Source: Providencia alcalifaciens (GTDB lineage Bacteria > Pseudomonadota > Gammaproteobacteria > Enterobacterales > Enterobacteriaceae). From it: a DNA stretch of 64,000 bases. The stretch covers positions 2,294,001 through 2,358,000 of the forward strand of contig NZ_CP084296.1 in the NCBI RefSeq assembly GCF_020271745.1, given 5' to 3'. Position numbers and translations under genes: made by a program. Every line of letters starts with the position of its first letter. Position 1 is the stretch's first letter. A model generated the notes under the pieces. That model saw only the letters and a list, made by a program, of their open reading frames with translations. It was not told where the DNA came from and did not search any database. Positions 57,629-64,000 of the stretch are shown one piece after another.

Positions 57629-57886
57629 TTACAGATTAATGGGCAGTGTCACCGAAGGATTTCTACGCTCCAAAAAGTAATTTAAATCACACTGAAGCAC
57701 ATTGGCAAAAATGCATAATCGGTGGATTGTAAAATTTTGAGTTCCACGCTCATAGCGAGAAATCTGTTGTTGGCTTAAGCCAGTTTTCTTACCAAGAATA
57801 CTGGCGCTCCAGCCTAATAAGAGTCGGCGTTTACGAACTTTTGCACCAATATCGGTATTGGAGATTTGATTGTCGTAGAGAGTCAT
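57629..57886 (-). CDS. MrpJ-like XRE-family fimbrial operon regulator
   Basis: The 85-residue protein is almost entirely a Cro/C1-type helix-turn-helix: IGAKVRKRRLLLGWS, then LGKKTGLSQQQISRYERG, then FTIHRLCIFANVLQCDLNYF. The SQQQISRYERG recognition helix is characteristic of MrpJ of Proteus mirabilis and its paralogues, which repress flagellar genes when fimbriae are made. It is the last gene of the operon, 33 bases after the oligosaccharyltransferase-like gene, the same terminal position that mrpJ has in the mrp operon. Confidence 0.85.
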   Translation of the reverse strand: MTLYDNQISNTDIGAKVRKRRLLLGWSASILGKKTGLSQQQISRYERGTQNFTIHRLCIFANVLQCDLNYFLERRNPSVTLPINL

Positions 57887-57919
57887 TATGCTGTCCTCGT
57901 TTATCTTTTAATTTTCTCA

Positions 57920-59308
57920 TTATGCAAATGAGAAAATATTGGTGTGAAAGAAAGATTGACCATTAAACAAATTTAATCCAATAATAAAAACGCTGAGGCC
58001 AATAATGAAAGTGCTAAAGCTAAATAATAAAGACAAGTGCTTGTTAATATAAAAGCTGGATTGTTCTTTTAATGAAAATGATGCATCTGCAAATGATAGG
58101 AATAATATTATCATTCCCCAATGTAACACCGATTGTAAAAATGGGTGCTCTAGATTGCTATTAATAACCACAGGTGTTAATGCTAAAACCAAGGATATGG
58201 AATATCCGTTTCCATTCTTCTTATATTTAATGATTGACTGATAAATAACATATAACCCACCCGTTATTATTAGCGACATAAAAATAAGATTAATAAACCC
58301 ACCAGTCATAATCCAACGCAATATTTCATTATAAACATGTGGTACAATATAATTTTCAGAACTTAAAAATGGGAGCTGGCTTTTCTCCATGCTCGCATTA
58401 AGTATTAACGGTTGTTCCCAAACTTCAGCTGACGGAGATATAAACAATGAAATTGAAAATCGTAACATTTGCTTAAGGTGAAAGCGGTTGATTATCTCAC
58501 TGTCAATATACTTTGGGCATAGCTGAATAAGGTAAACGCCAATAAATACAGCAACGGCAATAATGAAATAACTAGCGCTCACCCTCACTTTATTTTTCTG
58601 ATAAAACAAACAGATAAAAATAAATGCACACATTGCGAAACTCAATGTCGTCGTGATGGATTGAAGTACAATCAGTGTCACCGTGAACAAGAAAATACAG
58701 ATACTTAATAGTGTTATGCGGCATTTTTCTTGAATGAGCGATGTGAGTTTAAATTGTGATAACACAAGGGTCATCAACGAAAACATGCAGCTCATCGCCA
58801 TGTTAACCGACAAAATGGTAATTTGTTGTGTCAAACCATATGACCGCATATCGGTTGCAAAATAAAAAATAGTAGTTTCAAAAAAGTATTGATAAATAGT
58901 AAATAAGCACTGAATGACATTAATCGCGATAAAGCAATAAATACAGAAAGATTGAATTAACCACTTTTCTCGTATTTGCAATCCGACAATATACAGCATG
59001 ACTCCAGTACTGACTCCAGACCAATACCAAAATATAATATTACGGCTCTCTTTTAGATAAAAAAGATTAATGCTTAATATCATTAAGGCTAAACAAAAAC
59101 ATAATGCCGGCGCTGTAATGAAAATTCGATTTTTTCTATAAAATACGGTAAATGCAATAATGGAAATAATTAATGCAATTGCTAACCAGCTAATAATATT
59201 TTGAGGCAGTGATTGCCTTAAGCTACCTAAATTATCAATATATATTATACTGGCGAGATTCCAAATAATAAAAATACTAATAAACACAGCACGAGAAAGC
59301 ATAATCAT
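57920..59308 (-). CDS. PglL/Wzy-superfamily O-oligosaccharyltransferase-like membrane protein
   Basis: The 462-residue protein has about 12-13 hydrophobic helices and one large non-cytoplasmic loop (about 266-335). Landmarks fit PglL-type O-oligosaccharyltransferases and the Wzy_C superfamily. These are RSYGLTQQITILS (155-167; family R-x-F/Y-G-x-x-x-Q-P), NRFHLKQMLRFSISLFISPS (274-293; the RLELWRxA-like segment before the loop), PHVYNEILRWIMTGG (323-337; the H-N-E-hydrophobic-L motif with catalytic His) and NSNLEHPFLQS (383-393; the HS-LEYP-like motif). Such enzymes transfer lipid-linked glycan to Ser/Thr of periplasmic proteins. The gene lies inside a chaperone-usher operon between tip adhesin and MrpJ-like regulator, and is visibly more AT-rich than its neighbours. 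An O-antigen polymerase is the main alternative. Confidence 0.62.
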   Translation of the reverse strand: MIMLSRAVFISIFIIWNLASIIYIDNLGSLRQSLPQNIISWLAIALIISIIAFTVFYRKNRIFITAPALCFCLALMILSINLFYLKESRNIIFWYWSGVSTGVMLYIVGLQIREKWLIQSFCIYCFIAINVIQCLFTIYQYFFETTIFYFATDMRSYGLTQQITILSVNMAMSCMFSLMTLVLSQFKLTSLIQEKCRITLLSICIFLFTVTLIVLQSITTTLSFAMCAFIFICLFYQKNKVRVSASYFIIAVAVFIGVYLIQLCPKYIDSEIINRFHLKQMLRFSISLFISPSAEVWEQPLILNASMEKSQLPFLSSENYIVPHVYNEILRWIMTGGFINLIFMSLIITGGLYVIYQSIIKYKKNGNGYSISLVLALTPVVINSNLEHPFLQSVLHWGMIILFLSFADASFSLKEQSSFYINKHLSLLFSFSTFIIGLSVFIIGLNLFNGQSFFHTNIFSFA

Positions 59309-59319
59309 AGTGTTTTACT

Positions 59320-59354
59320 GCATGTTAATTATAAAACAGCATGTTAATTATAAA
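59320..59354. repeat. 19-bp tandem duplication at the adhesin/transferase junction
   Basis: GCATGTTAATTATAAA occurs at 59320-59335 and again at 59339-59354, a direct tandem repeat with a 19-base period that covers the adhesin stop codon and the spacer before the next gene. Confidence 0.85.
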
Positions 59355-60415
59355 TAAGTCGCAATTAACCACGCATTGCCAGTGTATTTTCCGGGCTCAG
59401 CATCTTGTCCATAAATGTGGCTTTCGATTTCAATATTTTTCACTTTATCAATTGTGGTCATGATGGTTTTACCGCGTTCTTTACTCTCTGCATCGTACAG
59501 TAATAACTCAGAGTAAATCGTGTTAGTGCCCGATTTCATCGGCACACGCTTTTGCGGATCGTTATCCATAACATAATCTAAGGTGAACTTCACATTAACC
59601 CCTTGGCTTCTGTCACATTGGTAAGTCGCAGTGCGGGTTTGTTTACTATCAAACTCAATGGCGTTCAGTGTATTGTGGTTGATATTTAGATTATCAATAT
59701 TGGCTTTACAGTTTGATGGGTAGTTAATCACCGACTGAGTTAAATCCAGTTTAACACTCGCTTTATCCGCTGGAACGAACACATCAGGTGTGCCCGGATA
59801 TTGGAACATTCGGGTATAGCCTGCAATCATTGCTGGCGGAATAACAACTTTGCCATCTATCGGAATATCTTTCACATAAATACGGACTTCAAAAGGGAAT
59901 TGAACAGTGAAGAACTCAGCGTTTAATGGCCCCATTTCTTCAGAAGAACATCCACGCCCAGAAATATTTTTCCAACCCTGAGTAATTCCATTATCTGAAT
60001 ACAGTGTGAAGTAAGTATTTGCATTAATTTTATAAGCGGTGAGCCCTTTAATGGTAAAGCCAGCTTCTGGCACATAAGAAAAGACGCGATGAAAGGCATA
60101 GTTCCACGACAGTCCATTTTGGTAGTTACCCTCTAAAAAATTCACTTTGCAATACACCATACCGTAAGGCTGTGATGAAGTTTCATCGATCACAATGCCC
60201 TCTTTATTTGGCGGAGCAACAGAATAGTATTTCTCGCCATTGCTTCCAATTGTCGGTGTACTCGCGATGACCGAGTTATTGGAGACAAGATTCATTTTAT
60301 AGCCACCACCACTGGATGAGTAGCGAGTTAATCCATGGGAAACTTGGCTATAGAGAAACAGTGACATCAGCATGGTTACTAATGAAATTAGCGAAGTTTT
60401 AGTTGTTTTTTTCAT
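59348..60415 (-). CDS. Two-domain fimbrial tip adhesin (MrpH-like position)
   Basis: The 355-residue protein has a signal peptide (cleavage near VSHG|LTRY), an N-terminal receptor-binding region of about 200 residues (aromatic-rich, with paired Cys at about 89 and 155), and a C-terminal pilin domain. The pilin domain starts near DLTQSVINYPSNCKANIDNL, has a second Cys in ATYQCDRSQG, and ends with the beta-strand GKYTGNAWLIATYL, which would be completed by the chaperone. Twice the length of the other pilins, it should be the tip adhesin, the role of MrpH. The mature N-terminus is Ser/Gly-rich (RYSSSGGGY). Ligand unknown. Confidence 0.82.
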   Translation of the reverse strand: MKKTTKTSLISLVTMLMSLFLYSQVSHGLTRYSSSGGGYKMNLVSNNSVIASTPTIGSNGEKYYSVAPPNKEGIVIDETSSQPYGMVYCKVNFLEGNYQNGLSWNYAFHRVFSYVPEAGFTIKGLTAYKINANTYFTLYSDNGITQGWKNISGRGCSSEEMGPLNAEFFTVQFPFEVRIYVKDIPIDGKVVIPPAMIAGYTRMFQYPGTPDVFVPADKASVKLDLTQSVINYPSNCKANIDNLNINHNTLNAIEFDSKQTRTATYQCDRSQGVNVKFTLDYVMDNDPQKRVPMKSGTNTIYSELLLYDAESKERGKTIMTTIDKVKNIEIESHIYGQDAEPGKYTGNAWLIATYL

Positions 60416-60430
60416 TGTCGTTACCTAACT

Positions 60431-60943
60431 TTAAAGATAATCAATCATGACTGACAGTGCCGCACTAAACGGGCCGACTTTAAGTGTTTCAGGAACTTGA
60501 TTCGTAACTAATTGTGACTGCAAGGTCAATGTGGCGGTATCACCACTCACTGATGGGAAGATAGGCTCCCATTTCAGTAGATTGATAGCGGTATTTCTAT
60601 TGGCTTGGGAAAAACGGATCCCTAAGCCTTGGATTGTGGTGCTTAGTACGGTTTCGTTATTAATCGTGAGGGTCGAACCCTCTTTTGGGGACAAATAAAC
60701 CCGTAAGTTTTTACGCAGATCGCATTGTTTAATTAGGATCCCAAAGTTGTATTTTTCTTCTGTTATGCGATCTAATGCGACATTTTGAAAATTCACATAC
60801 AGCTCTTTATCGCCATTTTCATTGGTAATCACACAGGATGGACGCACTAATGTGGTTTCCAACGTAATTAAAATATCAGCCAGTGAAAAGCTGCTCATTA
60901 GCAGGCAAATTGCCCCTAAAAAACCGGATATTTTCATCTGCAT
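60431..60943 (-). CDS. Minor fimbrial subunit (MrpG-like position)
   Basis: The 170-residue pilin has a signal peptide (ISGFLGAICLLMSSFSLA), the two conserved cysteines (RPSCVITNEN and LIKQCDLRKN) and the C-terminal beta-zipper strand FSAALSVMIDYL needed for chaperone binding. It lies 15 bases upstream of the tip adhesin and probably forms part of the tip fibrillum or an adaptor. Confidence 0.82.
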   Translation of the reverse strand: MQMKISGFLGAICLLMSSFSLADILITLETTLVRPSCVITNENGDKELYVNFQNVALDRITEEKYNFGILIKQCDLRKNLRVYLSPKEGSTLTINNETVLSTTIQGLGIRFSQANRNTAINLLKWEPIFPSVSGDTATLTLQSQLVTNQVPETLKVGPFSAALSVMIDYL

Positions 60944-60947
60944 TCTC

Positions 60948-61484
60948 CTACTGGTAGTCCAGATTGAAAGTGACTAAGGATGAGAAACTCCCTGTTTTGA
61001 GCCGTCCGTTAAAGGGTTTTTGCGCATATACCCCAAACTGCAGTGGGTTAATAGAGCCTTTTCCCGATTCCATGACGGTACTGATATCAATTGGGGTATT
61101 AAATTTTAAAGGTTGAGCATTCTTGCCATCAGTTAATGCGAGTAACACATTGGACTCGCCAGTCGTTTTCAAATAGGTGACGCCGTTATGGGTTTCAGTA
61201 TCTTGAGTGTTTAGCGTAATTTTGATGGCTTTATTTAATGCCGCTGTTGAGCAATCGACGATATCCAACTGAAAAGGTTGAACATCAGAGCGCCCCAGAT
61301 TTTCAAGTTCAGAAAAGCGCAGACCCGATAAGTAAACCGTTTTCTTCGTGTCATCGTCGGATAAGCGACAACCAATAGGCACTAGCGTCCCTTCGAAATA
61401 GACAGATAGACTATTTGCCAAGCTGTCGTAGCTGGTGAATAACAAGCTACTCATGCCAACCATAAGTGCGAATGTTTTAGTCAT
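60948..61484 (-). CDS. Minor fimbrial subunit (MrpF-like position)
   Basis: The 178-residue pilin has a signal peptide ending near SLA, cysteines in VPIGCRLSDDD and LDIVDCSTAA, and the terminal strand FSSLVTFNLDYQ. The Ig-like pilin fold lacks one strand and is complemented by the neighbouring subunit. It overlaps the previous gene by 8 bases and precedes the next by 4. Confidence 0.83.
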   Translation of the reverse strand: MTKTFALMVGMSSLLFTSYDSLANSLSVYFEGTLVPIGCRLSDDDTKKTVYLSGLRFSELENLGRSDVQPFQLDIVDCSTAALNKAIKITLNTQDTETHNGVTYLKTTGESNVLLALTDGKNAQPLKFNTPIDISTVMESGKGSINPLQFGVYAQKPFNGRLKTGSFSSLVTFNLDYQ

Positions 61485-61842
61485 AAATCATCTCCAAACG
61501 GCGTGCTGAATTCTCGGCTGGAAGTAAAAAGGTCATATTTTTATTTGTCTGCGGCTTTGAAAAAACATATTGCTGACCCGCAAATTTCAACGTGAATGGC
61601 GCCCACGTTTGTTTATAAGTGCGGGTGGCACAATGGGCATAACTCACGGTAAATTGATAAACAGGCTCATTGACATGATTGACCGCTCTCGTCATTGTCA
61701 CATTAGGCTGGCACGGCGTGATGAGAAAACGCGCATGAACATAAACAGTGCCTGTTGTTTCCAATAATGAGGGTTGCGATGGCGTTTCTGCCAATACAGG
61801 CATGGCGAACATGAGCGATAACCCAAAGTGATACAGTTTCAT
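61477..61842 (-). CDS. Short fimbria-associated protein (MrpE-like position)
   Basis: The 121-residue secreted protein (signal MKLYHFGLSLMFAMPVLA) has two cysteines (LITPCQPNV and YAHCATRTY) but is shorter than a normal pilin, ending in ARRLEMIYD. The position directly after the chaperone matches mrpE of the MR/P operon. It may be a terminator or anchor subunit; sequence evidence for that is limited. Confidence 0.7.
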   Translation of the reverse strand: MKLYHFGLSLMFAMPVLAETPSQPSLLETTGTVYVHARFLITPCQPNVTMTRAVNHVNEPVYQFTVSYAHCATRTYKQTWAPFTLKFAGQQYVFSKPQTNKNMTFLLPAENSARRLEMIYD

Positions 61843-61869
61843 GTTGATATTCCTGTTTATCCGTTACGT

Positions 61870-62598
61870 CTAGGGTGTGACTGTGCACTGCGATGCTTGG
61901 CACTTAAACGCAAGTGAAGGTTTTCCACCATAATCATTGATATAAGTGAGATATGGCGTTGCGAACTTCGCTGACTTTAGGTTATGGGTTGATTTTGGTG
62001 GCACCATAACGGCATCAAAGTCACTCTGTTCAGACTGCTTTTGGCTGTTACCAATACCTATAACGGTCAGGTAAAAACTTGTTGGGTTATTCAGCTGATA
62101 ACCATTGGCTGTCGGAGTTAATGTCACCTGTTTTGCCCACTCTTTTTTACTATCAGCCACAATCGCTTCTGGGCGATAAAACAGTTTTACACGGCTTTGT
62201 AGGGCGATTTGTAGAACACCTGCTTCTGTTGATTTTGGTGGAATTTCGCGCAAGTTATAGTAAAACAGAGACTCTCTATCCTGTGGTAATTTACTGATAT
62301 CAGGAGCCGTACTTAAACGAACTAAGCTGGTGGATTTTGGCTCCATACGCTGAATCGGCGGTGTTGCGATAATCGGGCCTGCTTCCAGTTTTTTCTCTGA
62401 CGCATCTTCTAACCATGACTGCGCTAAGTAAGGTAGTTCAGCGTTATCATTGCGAATAGTGATGTTAATAGACTGCTGATCACCATCAAAAATAATACGA
62501 GTACGATCAAGTGTAACTGCGGCGTAAGTGGCGCCCATTGCACCGATAGAGGTCAATAAGACACTGGTGCGAAGTAAATTAAAAAGATTTGATTTCAT
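61870..62598 (-). CDS. Periplasmic fimbrial chaperone (PapD/MrpD-like)
   Basis: The 242-residue protein has a signal peptide (GAMGATYA|AVTLDRTRIIF) and the two-domain PapD fold. The conserved Arg in LDRTRIIFDG and Lys in LQSRVKLFYRPEAI anchor the subunit C-terminus, and the segment NLREIPP is the family signature before the G1 strand. It follows the usher by 12 bases and chaperones the pilins encoded downstream. Confidence 0.93.
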   Translation of the reverse strand: MKSNLFNLLRTSVLLTSIGAMGATYAAVTLDRTRIIFDGDQQSINITIRNDNAELPYLAQSWLEDASEKKLEAGPIIATPPIQRMEPKSTSLVRLSTAPDISKLPQDRESLFYYNLREIPPKSTEAGVLQIALQSRVKLFYRPEAIVADSKKEWAKQVTLTPTANGYQLNNPTSFYLTVIGIGNSQKQSEQSDFDAVMVPPKSTHNLKSAKFATPYLTYINDYGGKPSLAFKCQASQCTVTP

Positions 62599-62610
62599 TT
62601 AAATTGTTTC

Positions 62611-64000
62611 CTAATGACAAATTAATACAGGGTAGCTTTCGGCACTGTTTTTAAACTCAGTGACTTGCGTGCTGCATTGCAATTTATTTCCCCAGTACAG
62701 GTTAAGCAGGTCATTTGGCATCACGCCGACAATCCATGTGATCCCTTGCTCACCTACAATGCCGAGCTCAATGTTATTTTTATTACGCACACTGGCACCA
62801 AACGGTGGATAAGTGCCGTCTGCCAGTTTTAAACGGGCAAAGGTTTTTTCCCCTTGAATAACATTCAGGCTGCGATAACCGATGGCTCCACGAGTTAGTG
62901 TGGCTTCGGTTACACTCTCTAACGCTTCGATATTGCTCGGTAATTTACTGGTATTAATTGATGCTGTTGTTTTGCGATAGCTACTCACGTTAGGGAGCAC
63001 AGTTAAGCCAAAGCGGTTAGTTTTATAAACGCCACCGTTTAATGGCACGTTGCTTGCTCCCGGTGTTTCAACGACTAAGCGCGTTCCACCATAGGCTGCC
63101 TGATGCAGCGCAATTCCTTCTTTGACCAATGTGATCCCGCCGTTAATCGACCCACCAATGGTGTGGTACTCGTTAGGAACATAACTGGCATTGGCCGAGA
63201 GTGATGCCGTTGGGAAGTTCTGGCTCAAATAACCACTGAAACTAGTTTGTGAGTCCTGATCCTGCCCCGTTTGGTAACCCAAGTTCAGGTTATAACTACG
63301 CTGATCGCTGTAGCCGCTATAGCCCACGTTATGAGTTGAAGAGCGGCGTCCATTTTGGTCGCGTGTATAGCCTTCAGAGAAACTCATGCTGCTACCCATG
63401 GTGAGGGGTACAGTGACATACAGCGTAATGGCATCATCCTGATATCCCGCTCTTTTAGAACGTGTCGCAGATGCGGTTAAACTGATGTTTTTTAACCCTA
63501 AATAGGCAATATTGAAGGCGGTGTTGATATAGGCCCCAAATTGCTCTTCCGTTTGGCTATTCCAATACGTGTTGTACTGGTAATTTCCACCCAATGAGAA
63601 CTCGTCAAAATATTTATTAATATTGACCTGATAGCTCTCTTTGTGTGCTTGGGTTTCAGTCCCCGTACGGCGTTCGTCCAACGTTTGTTGCAATGAACGA
63701 TAGGTTTCATCCGAGAATCGATAGCCTGCGAAGGTAATGTCGGTTCGCGCCTCATCAAACGATTTCGAGTAACTTAAACGGTAACTGCGTCCTGTTAGGG
63801 TATCGTTCAGTAACTTTGCATGGGACTGTGTTATGTCAAATGACAAGCTCCCGAAGGTAAATAAATCACGTCCAAAACCGGCTGAAAATGCTTGGTAGTT
63901 TTTGGATAAAATCGACCCACCATAAATCGACCAAATATTATTAAGTCCATAAGAAAGTTCACCCGATGCGGTCATATCTCCTTCGAGGTGACGGCCATCG
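62611..64000 (-). CDS. Fimbrial usher, C-terminal part (partial)
   Basis: The 5' end lies beyond base 64000; the frame is open to the window edge. About 460 residues of the outer-membrane usher are visible: the second half of the beta barrel (LSYGLNNIWSIYGGSILSKN, FGRDLFTFGSLSFDITQSHA), the typical GGTRLVVETPGASNVPLNGG and TNRFGLTVLPNVSSYRKTT, and the C-terminal plug-like domains ending in the Cys pair of KLQCSTQV and PVLICH. It assembles and exports pilin subunits received from the chaperone. Confidence 0.95.
   Translation of the reverse strand, partial: DGRHLEGDMTASGELSYGLNNIWSIYGGSILSKNYQAFSAGFGRDLFTFGSLSFDITQSHAKLLNDTLTGRSYRLSYSKSFDEARTDITFAGYRFSDETYRSLQQTLDERRTGTETQAHKESYQVNINKYFDEFSLGGNYQYNTYWNSQTEEQFGAYINTAFNIAYLGLKNISLTASATRSKRAGYQDDAITLYVTVPLTMGSSMSFSEGYTRDQNGRRSSTHNVGYSGYSDQRSYNLNLGYQTGQDQDSQTSFSGYLSQNFPTASLSANASYVPNEYHTIGGSINGGITLVKEGIALHQAAYGGTRLVVETPGASNVPLNGGVYKTNRFGLTVLPNVSSYRKTTASINTSKLPSNIEALESVTEATLTRGAIGYRSLNVIQGEKTFARLKLADGTYPPFGASVRNKNNIELGIVGEQGITWIVGVMPNDLLNLYWGNKLQCSTQVTEFKNSAESYPVLICH

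Overview
The window is a chromosomal segment of an enteric gammaproteobacterium, most likely Providencia or a close relative in the Morganellaceae. The gene order from yajL to dnaQ/tRNA-Asp largely matches the Escherichia coli order (yajL-panE-yajQ-yajR-cyoEDCBA-ampG-yajG-bolA-tig-clpPX-lon-hupB-ppiD-ybaV-fadM-queC-decR-mdlAB-tesB-ybaY-ffs; mltD-gloB-yafS-rnhA-dnaQ-tRNA-Asp). The DNA is clearly more AT-rich than E. coli. It carries an MR/P-type fimbrial operon that ends in an MrpJ-like regulator, a hallmark of Proteus and Providencia. The genus is an inference from proteins recognised by eye.

Layout. 1-900: the end of a GntR/FCD regulator and a decayed IS3-family transposase. 904-13460: yajL-panE, yajQ, yajR, an ERIC repeat, the cytochrome bo3 operon cyoABCDE, a Tsx/OmpK-type nucleoside channel behind a good CRP site, ampG and yajG. 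13727-24606: stress and proteostasis genes (bolA, tig, clpP, clpX, lon, hupB, ppiD), ybaV and fadM. Heat-shock promoters are visible before clpP and lon. 24644-37446: queC, decR, mdlAB, tesB, ybaY, 4.5S RNA (ffs), hha-tomB, mltD, gloB, yafS, rnhA, dnaQ and tRNA-Asp. The glnK-amtB pair that E. coli has between mdlB and tesB is absent.

37650-50427 is an accessory cell-surface locus. About 1 kb of AT-rich non-coding DNA with a near-consensus promoter leads into a lipoprotein, a 2,089-residue repetitive adhesin, and a dedicated type I secretion system (TolC-like, ABC transporter, HlyD-like). The adhesin has a BapA-like prefix, 14 Ig-like repeats and a von Willebrand A domain. Seven of its repeats are near-identical at DNA level, with a period of exactly 279 bp.

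50839-57545: central carbon genes tktA and the epd-pgk-fbaA operon, the latter behind a near-perfect Cra operator, then a VF530-family protein and a GNAT acetyltransferase. 57629-64000 (minus strand): the distal part of an MR/P-like chaperone-usher operon, with a partial usher, chaperone, three small pilins, a two-domain tip adhesin and an MrpJ-like regulator. Between the tip adhesin and the regulator lies a 462-residue multi-membrane-spanning protein with the features of a PglL/Wzy-superfamily O-oligosaccharyltransferase. A glycan transferase inside a chaperone-usher operon is the most unusual feature here and suggests a glycosylated fimbria.
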